Assembly: GCF_014851905.1 (NCBI RefSeq)
Contig: NZ_JACVAQ010000002.1
Coordinates: 1,178,001 to 1,242,000 of the forward strand
DNA length: 64,000 nt
From: Pseudomonas sp. PDM14
Lineage (GTDB): Bacteria > Pseudomonadota > Gammaproteobacteria > Pseudomonadales > Pseudomonadaceae
Direction: 5' to 3'
The notes beneath the pieces were generated by a model. It saw only the letters and a program-made list of their open reading frames with translations, did no database searches and was not told the DNA's origin. Shown piece after piece: positions 51,503 through 59,429 of this stretch. The translations under genes and the position numbers were made by a program. Every line of letters begins with the position of its first letter. Positions within the stretch are counted from its first letter, which is position 1.

Positions 51503-52867
51503 TCAGGCATGGGTCAGGTACCAGCGCCAGTCCTGCTCGCCGACCTCGCCCATGAACTGGCGGTACTCGGCACGCTTGATCGCCAGGTACACGCGCAGAA
51601 ATTCCTCGCCCAGGGCATCACGCGCCCAGGCGGAGTTTTCCAGCGCCTCGAGCGAGGTCAGCCAGTCGGTCGGCAACAGCGTCTTGGCCTGGGCATAGCC
51701 GTTGCCGGTGACCGGCTCGCCCGGATCGATCTGCTCGCGGATGCCGCGGTGGATGCCGGCGAGAATCGCCGCCGCCGCCAGGTAAGGGTTGGCGTCGGCG
51801 CCGCAGATGCGGTGTTCGAGGTGCCGGGTATGGGCCGGGCCGCCGGGTACGCGCAGGCTGACGGTGCGGTTGTCGACACCCCAGGTCGGCGCCAGTGGCG
51901 CGTAGCTGTTGGCCTGGAAGCGCCGGTAGGAATTGGCATTGGGGCAGAACAGCAGCAGCGAATCGAGCAGCGATGCGAGCATGCCGCCGACCGCCAGGCG
52001 CAGCAGCGGCGTGCCGGCCGGGTCGTCGCTGGCGAACAGGTTGTGCCCGGCGGCATCGGCCAGGCTGACGTGCATGTGCATGCCGGTGCCGGCGATGTCG
52101 TCGAATGGCTTGGCCATGAAACAGGCCTGCATGCCGTGCTGATGGGCCACCGCCTTGACCAGGCGCTTGTAGCGCACGGCCTGATCCATCGCCGCCAGCG
52201 CCTCGCCATGTTCCAGGGTGATCTCCACCTGCCCCGGTGCGTACTCGGAAATCGCCGTGCGCGCCGGGATGCCCTGCTGCTTGCAGGCGGCATAGAGGTC
52301 GGCGAGGAACGGTTCGATCTGTTCCAGCTCGCGCAAGCCGTAGACCTGGGTGCTGCGCGGACGCTGGCCGTCGCTGTCACGCGCTGGCTGCGGGCGGCCG
52401 TTGGCGTCACGCTGCTGGTCGAGCAGGTAGAACTCCAGCTCGCAGGCCATCACCGGGTGGTAGCCATCGGCCTTGAGCTGGTCGATCACCCGCACCAGCA
52501 GGTGGCGCGGGTCCGCCACGGCGGCCGGCAGGCCTTCGCTGGGGTGCATGCTGACCTGCACCGCGGCGGTGGGAATCCTGCGCCAGGGCAGGCGCACCAG
52601 GCTGCCGGCCAGTGGGTAGGCGCGGCAGTCGATGTCACCGACATCCCAGACCAGCCCGGAATCCTCCACGTCTTCGCCGTGCAGGCTCAGGCCGAGGATC
52701 GTGCTCGGTAATGGTCGGCCGCTTTCATACACAGCCAGCAGTTCCTCGCGGTGCAGCAGCTTGCCGCGCGGCACGCCGTTGGCGTCGAGGATGAATAGCT
52801 CGACCATGTCGATATCGGGGTTGTCTTGCAGAAAGGACCTGGCGTCCTCGACGGGGGCGAAATTCAT
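51503..52867 (-). CDS. Glutamine synthetase-like gamma-glutamyl-polyamine ligase (PuuA/PauA-like)
   Basis: 454 residues from ATG 52867. The glutamine synthetase fold is shown by MACELEFYLL, EYAPGQVEITL, GMHMHVSL (metal/ATP site) and RTVSLRVPGG plus LEHRICGADANPYL. It lacks the adenylylation Tyr loop of GlnA and is near PuuA length. It probably glutamylates putrescine or another polyamine with ATP before oxidation by the FAD enzyme 129 bp downstream. It may also act on other amines such as ethanolamine. Confidence 0.9.
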   Translation of the reverse strand: MNFAPVEDARSFLQDNPDIDMVELFILDANGVPRGKLLHREELLAVYESGRPLPSTILGLSLHGEDVEDSGLVWDVGDIDCRAYPLAGSLVRLPWRRIPTAAVQVSMHPSEGLPAAVADPRHLLVRVIDQLKADGYHPVMACELEFYLLDQQRDANGRPQPARDSDGQRPRSTQVYGLRELEQIEPFLADLYAACKQQGIPARTAISEYAPGQVEITLEHGEALAAMDQAVRYKRLVKAVAHQHGMQACFMAKPFDDIAGTGMHMHVSLADAAGHNLFASDDPAGTPLLRLAVGGMLASLLDSLLLFCPNANSYRRFQANSYAPLAPTWGVDNRTVSLRVPGGPAHTRHLEHRICGADANPYLAAAAILAGIHRGIREQIDPGEPVTGNGYAQAKTLLPTDWLTSLEALENSAWARDALGEEFLRVYLAIKRAEYRQFMGEVGEQDWRWYLTHA

Positions 52868-53086
52868 GCTGTTCTCGCTTGGCGCACACTGGCGCGCGTT
52901 GTCCGGACCACGGCCACCCATCGTCACGCTAGACGGGCATCAGGGCAGACAAAAACCTTTGGCGGCAGGCTGCGGACATGGCGCAGCCATCTGATCGATC
53001 AGCGGGCGAACAGGCCATCCGGCGGGCGAGCATGACGGCAATGCCAGAGCGCCCAGAAGGCCAGCAGCAGATTGCGCAAAGAGGGT

Positions 53087-53161
53087 GAGTTGCCAACGCA
53101 GAACCGCATCCTTGGGGGGAAGGATGCGGCTGAAACCCGGGGGGAATGCGTTGGCGAACTC
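53087..53161. other. Nested inverted repeats of unknown role
   Basis: Outer arms GAGTTGCCAACGCA (53087-53100) and TGCGTTGGCGAACTC (53147-53161) enclose a perfect 10-bp hairpin CCGCATCCTT-gggggg-AAGGATGCGG (53104-53129). GGGGGGAA occurs twice. It is a strong structured stretch in the 366-bp gap between the glutamine synthetase-like gene and the MerR gene (52868-53233), which otherwise holds no gene I can support. It could be a leader RNA structure or a small mobile repeat. Confidence 0.7.
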
Positions 53162-53233
53162 ATGGCCGCAGAGACTCGCATGGCATTCAGTTGTGTTTAA
53201 ATTCGATTTTTTACATGTTCAGTTCTGCATGTA

Positions 53234-53647
53234 CTAAACATTGCGCCGCGCGTTCATCTGCGTCAGCACGCGCTCGGCGTTCTCCGTGCAACCCATACCT
53301 TCCGGGCGCGCCTCGATGCTGGCGATGACGGCCAGCAGCCGCGCCTTGTTCTGCGCCAGACGCTCCTGCATCTGCTCGATCTCGCCGACCTTGCGCTGCA
53401 GGCTGGCCAGCAGCTGATCGTGCGGCCAGTTCTCCTGGCCGGCATCGGGCAACAGGCGGCGCACCTCATCGAGGCTGAACCCGGACTGCTGCGCGCTGGT
53501 GATGATGCCCAGCGTCTGCACCATGTGCTCCGGGTAGTCGCGATACCCATTGGCCTGACGTTGCGCCGCGATCAGCCCGCTGGCCTCGTAGAAGCGGATG
53601 CGCGAGGCCGCCAGGCCACTGCGCCTGGCCAACTCACCGATTTTCAT
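53234..53647 (-). CDS. MerR-family transcriptional regulator
   Basis: 137 residues. MerR winged-helix N-terminus MKIGELARRSGLAASRIRFYE, the usual GYRDYPEHMVQTLGII, then a long dimerisation helix (about 80-115) and a short C-terminal effector part with one Cys (GMGCTENAERVL). The single Cys and short tail suggest it does not bind metal with the classical two-Cys MerR site. It is divergent from an old-yellow-enzyme gene; the promoter between them has the 19-bp spacer that MerR proteins remodel. Confidence 0.9.
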   Translation of the reverse strand: MKIGELARRSGLAASRIRFYEASGLIAAQRQANGYRDYPEHMVQTLGIITSAQQSGFSLDEVRRLLPDAGQENWPHDQLLASLQRKVGEIEQMQERLAQNKARLLAVIASIEARPEGMGCTENAERVLTQMNARRNV

Positions 53648-53666
53648 GTTGCGCTCCTGTTGCCTA

Positions 53667-53697
53667 TTGACATTAAAGTTAACTTTAACCTTAGTCT
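53667..53697 (+). promoter_or_regulatory. MerR-type 19-bp-spacer promoter with palindromic operator
   Basis: TTGACA (53667-53672) and TAGTCT (53692-53697) are 19 bp apart instead of 17, and the spacer contains the perfect palindrome TTAAAGTTAACTTTAA (53673-53688). This is the architecture that MerR regulators need to activate by DNA untwisting. It drives the ene-reductase gene at 53728. Confidence 0.8.
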
Positions 53698-53727
53698 GGC
53701 CTCGTCAGCCACCACCGGAATGCCACC

Positions 53728-54957
53728 ATGCCCCTCTTCAACCCCCTGCAACTGCCCAACGGCAGCATCATCGGCAACCGTATCGCCAAGGCCTCCATGG
53801 AGGAAAACCTGGCCGATGCGAGCCAGGGCCCGTCCGCCGACCTGCTGCGCCTGTATCAAGCCTGGGCCGCAGGTGGCGTCGGGCTGCTGCTGACCGGTAA
53901 CGTGATGGTCGATCGCCGCGCCATGACCGGCCCCGGCGGCGTGGTGCTGGAAGACGAGCAGCAACTGGAGAAATTCCGCGAATGGGCGCGCATCGGCCGC
54001 AGCCACGGCGCGCAGTTCTGGATGCAGATCAACCACCCTGGTCGGCAGATGCAGGCCAACCTCGGCCAGCAGACCGTCGCGCCTTCGGCGATCGCCCTGG
54101 AGCTGGGCGGGCTGTCGAAGATGTTCCCGGTGCCCAAGGCGCTGAGCGAGGCGGAAATCGACGCGCTGATCCAGCGCTTCGCGCGCACCGCGCAACTGGC
54201 CGAGCAGGCCGGTTTCAGCGGTGTGCAGATCCACGCGGCGCACGGCTACCTGCTCAGCCAGTTCCTCTCGCCCCTGAGCAACACCCGCACCGATCAGTGG
54301 GGCGGCAGCCTGGAGAATCGCGCGCGCCTGCTGCTCGACGTGGTCAAGGCAGTGCGCGCCGTGGTGGCGCCGGAGTTCTGCGTGGCGGTCAAACTCAACT
54401 CGGCGGATTTCCAGCGCGGCGGCTTCGATGCCGCCGATGCCCAGCGCGTGGTGCTGATGCTCAACGAGCAGGCGGTCGACCTGGTCGAACTGTCCGGCGG
54501 CAGCTACGAAGTCCCGGCGATGCAGGGCGAAGCCCGCGACGGCCGTACCCTGGCGCGTGAAGCCTACTTCCTCGAGTTCGCCAGCCAGATCGCCGCCATC
54601 GCGCGCATGCCGGTGATGGTCACGGGCGGCATTCGCCGCCGTGCAGTGGTCGAGCAGGTGCTCGCCAGCGGCGTGGCCATGGCCGGCATCGCCACCGCGC
54701 TGGCCATCGAGCCAGAACTGCCGAAGCACTGGCGGGCCGGGCAGGACAGCAACCCGCAACTGCCGCCGATCACCTGGAAGAACAAGCCACTGGCCTCGCT
54801 GGCGACCATGGCCGTGGTCAAGTTCCAGATGCGCCGACTGGCCCGAGGCAATCAGCCGAACCCGCAGGTATCACCGCTGCGTGCCCTGTTGTGCGAACAG
54901 CTGAAGACCCTGCGCCGCACCCGCCAGTACAAGCGCTGGATCAGCCGTCAGGCCTGA
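53728..54957 (+). CDS. NADH:flavin oxidoreductase / old-yellow-enzyme family
   Basis: 409 residues. FMN barrel with NRIAKASMEENLAD, NHPGRQMQANLGQ, HAAHGYLLSQFLSPLSN, RTDQWGGSLENRARLL and VMVTGGIRRR. It is longer than the 349-residue enzyme at 32492 and belongs to the branch with an extra helical C-terminus (about 330-409) but without the Fe-S and second FAD domains of 2,4-dienoyl-CoA reductase. Probably reduces an electrophilic enone under MerR control. Its stop overlaps the convergent LysR stop by 10 bp. Confidence 0.88.
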   Translation: MPLFNPLQLPNGSIIGNRIAKASMEENLADASQGPSADLLRLYQAWAAGGVGLLLTGNVMVDRRAMTGPGGVVLEDEQQLEKFREWARIGRSHGAQFWMQINHPGRQMQANLGQQTVAPSAIALELGGLSKMFPVPKALSEAEIDALIQRFARTAQLAEQAGFSGVQIHAAHGYLLSQFLSPLSNTRTDQWGGSLENRARLLLDVVKAVRAVVAPEFCVAVKLNSADFQRGGFDAADAQRVVLMLNEQAVDLVELSGGSYEVPAMQGEARDGRTLAREAYFLEFASQIAAIARMPVMVTGGIRRRAVVEQVLASGVAMAGIATALAIEPELPKHWRAGQDSNPQLPPITWKNKPLASLATMAVVKFQMRRLARGNQPNPQVSPLRALLCEQLKTLRRTRQYKRWISRQA

Positions 54958-55868
54958 GGCCCGAGCCCGTCGAGCACCCGCCGGCTGCGCTCGAACCAGC
55001 CGAGCAGGTAGTCGGCCAGGGCCTGGGTGCGACGTGGCAGGTTGCCCTGCCACGGGTGGACCAGGAACACCGGCGTGCTGCGTGTCTGGTAGTCGCGCAG
55101 CAGCCACAGCAGGCGGCCGTCGGCCAGTTCATCCTGCACCATGTAGGACGGCAGGCGAGCGATACCGGCCCCGCTCAGCGCGGCCTTCTTCAGCAGGCTG
55201 TAATGGTTGCTCGCCAGACCGCCGCGCACCTGCACCCGCTCCAGCTGGTGCTGGCGGTGGTACAGCCACTCCTCGAAACCGGCGTAGTGGGTGTTGAGCA
55301 GGCACTGGTGCTCGTTTAACTGCGCCGGCTCCTGCGGCGTGCCATGCAGGGCCAGGTACGCCGGCGCCGCGCAGGTGATCTCCTGCAGGGCGAACAGGGG
55401 TTTGGCCACCAGGCGCTCGTCCAGGTGCTGGCCGGAGCGGATGCCCAGGTCGAATCCCTCGGCGACCAGATCGCGGTAGCTGTTGGACAGGTCCAGCTCG
55501 ACGCGAACCTGCGGATGCTGGCGGATGAAGTCCACCAGCAGCGCATCGAAGAAGGTCTCACCCAGCGACACCGGCACGGTCAGGCGCACGCTGCCCGCCA
55601 CCTCTTCCTGCAGACTCTGCACCACTTGCCGTGCGCGCTGCGCCTGGGCCTGTAACGCCTGCGCCTCGGGCAGCAGGGCCGCACCGGCGGCTGTTAGGTG
55701 CAAACGTCGCGTGGTGCGATGCAGCAACACACTGCCAAGGCTGCGCTCGAGCTGGCTGATGCGCTTTGACAGCTGGCCCTTGCTACACCCCAGGCGCTCG
55801 GCCGCCGCGGTGAAACTGCCCGCCTCCAGCAGCAGGGCGAAGGCTGCCAGGTCTTCCAGATCACTCAT
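54948..55868 (-). CDS. LysR-family transcriptional regulator
   Basis: 306 residues, standard LTTR size. N-terminal helix-turn-helix FTAAAERLGCSKGQLSKRISQLERSLG and the periplasmic-binding-like effector domain (VRLTVPVSLGETFFDALL). Divergent from the atypical SDR gene at 55984, which is its likely target; a near-perfect palindrome and a second inverted repeat sit between them. Closest in type to the CrgA/AaeR-like LTTR group. Confidence 0.9.
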   Translation of the reverse strand: MSDLEDLAAFALLLEAGSFTAAAERLGCSKGQLSKRISQLERSLGSVLLHRTTRRLHLTAAGAALLPEAQALQAQAQRARQVVQSLQEEVAGSVRLTVPVSLGETFFDALLVDFIRQHPQVRVELDLSNSYRDLVAEGFDLGIRSGQHLDERLVAKPLFALQEITCAAPAYLALHGTPQEPAQLNEHQCLLNTHYAGFEEWLYHRQHQLERVQVRGGLASNHYSLLKKAALSGAGIARLPSYMVQDELADGRLLWLLRDYQTRSTPVFLVHPWQGNLPRRTQALADYLLGWFERSRRVLDGLGPQA

Positions 55869-55891
55869 GGGGCTGTGCTCGATTGTTTCCT

Positions 55892-55932
55892 TGTGAGAAC
55901 CAAAGGTTTCACATTGCCTGGATTATTGGCAA
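55892..55932. promoter_or_regulatory. LysR operator between divergent LysR and SDR genes
   Basis: TGTGAGAACC (55892-55901) and GGTTTCACA (55905-55913) form a palindrome around a 3-bp centre with one mismatch. A second inverted repeat TTGCC-N9-GGCAA follows (55914-55932). The pair fits the two-site LTTR layout (recognition plus activation site). A CRP/Vfr site is unlikely because the TGTGA and TCACA arms are 12 bp apart rather than 6. Confidence 0.55.
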
Positions 55933-55983
55933 CAACCGACGCCCTAGACTAAGTGCCTCATCCAGCCAGCGAGAGCACTTCCC

Positions 55984-56583
55984 ATGAAAATCATCCTGAT
56001 CGGCGCCAGCGGGACCATCGGCCAGGCCGTGGCCCGTGAACTGAGCGAGCGCCATGAACTGATCCGCGTCGGCCACGCCAGTGGCGAGCTGCAGGTCGAC
56101 ATCACCGACAGCGGCTCGATTCGGCGCCTGCTCGAACGCACCGGCCCGTTCGACGCACTGATCAGCACCGCCGGCAAGCTGCATTTCGGCGCGCTGGAGG
56201 ACATGAGCGAAGCCGAATACGCCATCGGCCTGCAGGACAAGCTGATGGGCCAGGTCAACCTGGTGCTGATCGGCCGTGAATTCGCCAACGATGGCGCCTC
56301 GTTCACCCTCACCTCCGGCGTACTCAGCGAAGACCCGATCCGCCACGGCAGCTCGGCGAGCATGGTCAACGCCGCGCTCGACGGCTTCGTCCGCGGCGCC
56401 GCCGTGGAGCTGCCGCGCGGCCTGCGCATCAACAGCGTGAGCCCGACGGTGCTGGTCGAGTCGCTACCGGCTTACGGTCCGTTCTTCCGCGGCTTCAAGG
56501 CCGTGCCGGCAGCCGAGGTCGCCCTGGCCTACGCCAAGAGCGCCGAGGGCCGGCAGACCGGCCAGGTGTACAAGGTGCTGTGA
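55984..56583 (+). CDS. Atypical short SDR-like protein lacking the Tyr-x3-Lys
   Basis: 199 residues. Rossmann motif GASGTIGQA, an NxxG-like ISTAGKLHFGAL and the late SPTVLVESL are present, but the catalytic YxxxK is replaced by SASMVNAALDGF, so neither Tyr nor Lys is in place. Such forms occur as a distinct small SDR branch; activity without the usual acid/base must differ or be absent. Controlled most likely by the divergent LysR. No operon partner downstream. Confidence 0.78.
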   Translation: MKIILIGASGTIGQAVARELSERHELIRVGHASGELQVDITDSGSIRRLLERTGPFDALISTAGKLHFGALEDMSEAEYAIGLQDKLMGQVNLVLIGREFANDGASFTLTSGVLSEDPIRHGSSASMVNAALDGFVRGAAVELPRGLRINSVSPTVLVESLPAYGPFFRGFKAVPAAEVALAYAKSAEGRQTGQVYKVL

Positions 56584-56754
56584 ACCCCATGCGAGGCTGA
56601 AACACGCAATCGCGCTGGCGAGCGTTGCAGGCGTGTGCGATAAAACCGCGCTGACCCTGTCCAAGTGTTGCGACGTGCGGGCCGCCATCGAGCAGCCCCG
56701 CGCCTTAACCGATCAATGCGGCAGCATTCGCCCCTCGACCACAAGGACGCCACC

Positions 56755-57099
56755 ATGACCGGCCTTTTGCGCCTCGCCTCCCTGTTCACCATCGCCCTGC
56801 TCGCCGGTTGCGGCACCAGCGCGGAAAAAGCCCCCGTGTCCGACCCCGACAGCGCCCTGGTACCGGTGGTCAGCGCACCGACGGCCGATCTCGACAGTCG
56901 CTGCAACGCCGACTCGGTGCAGGACCTGATCGGCAAGCCCATCAGTGACGAGCTGGCCGTGGAGGCGCGCGACGATGCCGAGGCGCGCTACCTGCGCATC
57001 ACCCGACCGAATCAGCCGGTGAGCATGGATTACAACGCGCAGCGCCTGAACATCGACACCGACGACAACGGCGTGATCAAGCAGCTCAGCTGCGGCTGA
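56755..57099 (+). CDS. I78-family peptidase-inhibitor-like lipoprotein
   Basis: 114 residues from ATG 56755. Lipobox LLAGC near residue 18. The mature region carries the I78 inhibitor pattern: RCNADSVQDLIGKPIS, then RITRPNQPVSMDYNAQRLN and a closing D-NGVIKQLSCG. Family members inhibit serine proteases; this copy is an outer-membrane lipoprotein and could protect the cell from exogenous protease. It ends one base before the convergent monooxygenase stop. Confidence 0.85.
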   Translation: MTGLLRLASLFTIALLAGCGTSAEKAPVSDPDSALVPVVSAPTADLDSRCNADSVQDLIGKPISDELAVEARDDAEARYLRITRPNQPVSMDYNAQRLNIDTDDNGVIKQLSCG

Positions 57100-57399
57100 T
57101 CACGCCGGGGGCTGGTCGGCGTTATGGCTGGCCAGTTCCATCTGACGGATCAGCCCGGCGCCGATCAGGTACTGGAAGACCTGCAAGTGCGGTTGCTGCA
57201 AGTGCTCCTGCAGCGCCTCGGCGCTGCTCCAGACGCCATGCAGGTGCCAGCTGTCCGCACCCTGCTGGCGCAGCTCATACCCCAGGCACCCAGGATCGCG
57301 CTGCACCCGCGCTACCAGCTCGGCCAGGTGCACACCCAGTTCTTCGCTGCGGCCGAAGTTGGCGCGGATCAACGCCCGGCTGATCATCTGCTCGCTCAT
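57100..57399 (-). CDS. Antibiotic biosynthesis monooxygenase (ABM) domain protein
   Basis: 99 residues from ATG 57399, with AGGAG 7 bp upstream. Ferredoxin-like ABM fold: an N-terminal RALIRANFGRSEELGVHL, a central GCLGYELRQQGADSWHLHGVW, and a helical end. Such small dimeric proteins act as quinone/heme oxygenases or have unknown roles (YgiN-like). A longer frame is open upstream to an ATG at 57579 that also has GAGGA before it, so a 159-residue version is possible. Confidence 0.8.
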   Translation of the reverse strand: MSEQMISRALIRANFGRSEELGVHLAELVARVQRDPGCLGYELRQQGADSWHLHGVWSSAEALQEHLQQPHLQVFQYLIGAGLIRQMELASHNADQPPA

Positions 57400-57787
57400 G
57401 TGATGCTCCTGTGCGAAGGCCACGCCCTCGCTGCGTGCGGGATGGCGAAGCGCGGCCGCCTCGGCGGACATGGGCGCGAGTCGCAGGCGGCGCTGGCTGC
57501 AACGCGCATCGAGCCCCGAACGGGCCCGGCAGATACCGTCGCGGGCCGCGCTGATGAGGGTTTGGGCGATGCTGGGCATGGAGAGTGTCCTCGTGCGGGC
57601 TCGACGGAGTTCAAGCCAGGGCAAGGATGCGCAATGCGCACCAGCGAGCGGTATTCGATTGCTGCGCATTTCTTGCCTGATCCTGCGAGTACGCCGAAAC
57701 GCGCGAGCGCCTCACAGGTGAACGCACCACGCCCAGCGGCGGTTCGATCCGCTACCATGCGCGGGTCTTCACCGGTGCAGCCCCGTC
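57400..57787. other. Gap with an open upstream extension of the ABM gene
   Basis: The 388 bp between the ABM start and trmO contains no separate gene I can support. On the minus strand the ABM frame stays open to ATG 57579 (beginning MPSIAQTLISAARDG, Arg-rich, no domain recognised). The right-hand part should hold the trmO promoter; no clear sigma-70 pair was picked out. Confidence 0.45.
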
Positions 57788-58477
57788 ATGTCCCATACCG
57801 TCTCGCCCGTCGGCTTCGTGCGCTCCTGCTTCAAGGAGAAATTCGCCATCCCGCGCCAGCCCCAGCTGGCCCCGGCCGCTCGCGGCGTGCTGGAACTCGT
57901 GCCGCCGTTCGACAAGGGGGAAGCGGTTGCCGGGCTGGAGCAGGTCAGCCACGTCTGGCTGCTGTTTCTCTTCCACCAGGCGCTGGAGGACAAACCTCGA
58001 TTGAAGGTGCGCCCGCCGCGCCTGGGCGGCAATACCTCGCTCGGCGTGTTCGCCACCCGCGCCACCCACCGGCCGAATGGCATTGGCCAGTCGGTGGTGC
58101 GCCTGGACAAGGTCGAGCCAGGGCGCCTGTGGCTGTCCGGCATCGACCTGCTCGACGGCACCCCGGTGCTGGATATCAAACCCTACGTGCCCTACGCCGA
58201 CAGCGTGCTGGCGAGCAATGCCATCGCCGCCGAGGCGCCGCAGCCGATTCCATTGAGTTGGGACGACCAGGCGCTGCAACAGGCCCATGTTCACGGCCAG
58301 CGCCTCGGCGAGCCGCTGTTCGAGCTGATCGAACAATGCCTGGCTCAGGACCCGCGCCCGGCCTACCAGGTGCCGGAGCCAGAGCGGCGCTACGGCGTGC
58401 GGTTCTGGGATGTGCAGGTGCGCTGGCACTACCCGCAGCCGGGGCAGATCCACGTGCTCGAAGTCGTCCCGGCCTAG
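57788..58477 (+). CDS. trmO: tRNA (N6-threonylcarbamoyladenosine-37-N6)-methyltransferase TrmO
   Basis: 229 residues. N-terminal beta-barrel domain MSHTVSPVGFVRSCFKEKFA, SHVWLLFLFHQ, FATRATHRPNGIG and DIKPYVPYAD are the TsaA/YaeB/TrmO signature. It methylates t6A37 of threonine tRNA to m6t6A using S-adenosylmethionine. Length is near E. coli TrmO (235). Single gene ended by a shared hairpin. Confidence 0.93.
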   Translation: MSHTVSPVGFVRSCFKEKFAIPRQPQLAPAARGVLELVPPFDKGEAVAGLEQVSHVWLLFLFHQALEDKPRLKVRPPRLGGNTSLGVFATRATHRPNGIGQSVVRLDKVEPGRLWLSGIDLLDGTPVLDIKPYVPYADSVLASNAIAAEAPQPIPLSWDDQALQQAHVHGQRLGEPLFELIEQCLAQDPRPAYQVPEPERRYGVRFWDVQVRWHYPQPGQIHVLEVVPA

Positions 58478-58485
58478 AAACGACA

Positions 58486-58510
58486 AACCCGCCTGCTGGC
58501 GGGTTCGTCG
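58486..58510. terminator. Terminator hairpin between trmO and fpr
   Basis: AACCCGCC pairs with GGCGGGTT over a 4-nt loop (58486-58506), with an A-rich flank on one side. It lies between the convergent trmO and fpr genes. Confidence 0.65.
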
Positions 58511-58526
58511 GTACGGCGAGTAGTGT

Positions 58527-59306
58527 TTACTTCTCGACGAAGGCGCGCTCGATCAGGTAGTCACCCGGATCGCGCATGCGTGCGGAGACTTTCAGGCCGA
58601 AGCTGTCGAGCACTTCGCTGGTCTCGTCGAGCATGCTCGGACTGCCGCAGATCATCGCGCGATCGTCCTGCGGGTTGATCGGCGGCAGGCCGATGTCTGC
58701 GAACAGCTTGCCGCTGCGCATCAGGTCGGTCAGACGCCCCTGGTTCTCGAACGGCTCGCGGGTCACGGTCGGGTAGTAGATCAGCTTGTCCTTCAGCGCG
58801 TCGCCGAAGAACTCGTTGCGCGGCAGGTGCTCGGTGATGAACTCGCGGTAGGCGACTTCGTTCACATAGCGCACACCGTGAACCAGGATGACCTTCTCGA
58901 AACGCTCGTAGGTTTCCGGGTCCTGGATCACGCTCATGAACGGCGCCAGGCCAGTGCCGGTGCTGAGCAGGTACAGGTGCTTGCCCGGGTTGAGGTCATC
59001 GAGTACCAGCGTGCCGGTGGGCTTCTTGCTGATGAGGATCTCGTCGCCTTCCTTGAGGTGCTGCAACTGCGAGGTCAGCGGACCGTCCGGCACCTTGATG
59101 CTGAAGAACTCCAGTTGCTCTTCCCAGTTCGGGCTGGCGATGGAATAGGCACGCATGAGCGGGCGCCCGTTCGGCTGTTGCAGGCCGATCATGACGAACT
59201 GGCCGTTTTCGAAGCGCAGGCCCGGGTCGCGGGTGCACTTGAAGCTGAACAGCGTGTCGTTCCAGTGATGAACGCTGGTGACGCGCTCCGAATTGAAGTT
59301 GCTCAT
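58527..59306 (-). CDS. fpr: Ferredoxin-NADP+ reductase
   Basis: 259 residues from ATG 59306. FAD site RAYSIASP, NADP site STGTGLAPFMSVI and the C-terminal ERAFVEK ending typical of Pseudomonas FprA. It moves electrons between NADPH and ferredoxin or flavodoxin and supports the oxidative-stress response. It is divergent from finR, whose product is a known activator of fpr in Pseudomonas. Confidence 0.95.
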   Translation of the reverse strand: MSNFNSERVTSVHHWNDTLFSFKCTRDPGLRFENGQFVMIGLQQPNGRPLMRAYSIASPNWEEQLEFFSIKVPDGPLTSQLQHLKEGDEILISKKPTGTLVLDDLNPGKHLYLLSTGTGLAPFMSVIQDPETYERFEKVILVHGVRYVNEVAYREFITEHLPRNEFFGDALKDKLIYYPTVTREPFENQGRLTDLMRSGKLFADIGLPPINPQDDRAMICGSPSMLDETSEVLDSFGLKVSARMRDPGDYLIERAFVEK

Positions 59307-59381
59307 GCTCGGGTAGCTCCGAAAAATAAAGGCTGCCAGCGCCCTTCGACGCAATTGCGCGACATTGTAGTGACCGCCACA

Positions 59382-59425
59382 ATATCTGTTAACTGAATTA
59401 TCAAGATATAGGTTATCGGTTATAT
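59382..59425. promoter_or_regulatory. fpr-finR intergenic operator region
   Basis: ATATCT (59382-59387) and AGATAT (59404-59409) form an inverted pair 16 bp apart, and the direct repeat GGTTAT-C-GGTTAT follows at 59411-59423. The AT-rich 123-bp region lies between divergent fpr and finR starts and should contain both promoters and FinR sites. Confidence 0.5.
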
Positions 59426-59429
59426 AGAT

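Noticed and set aside
55892..55913. CRP/Vfr site (TGTGA...TCACA)
   Set aside because: The arms are separated by 12 bp rather than 6, so a LysR operator is more likely.
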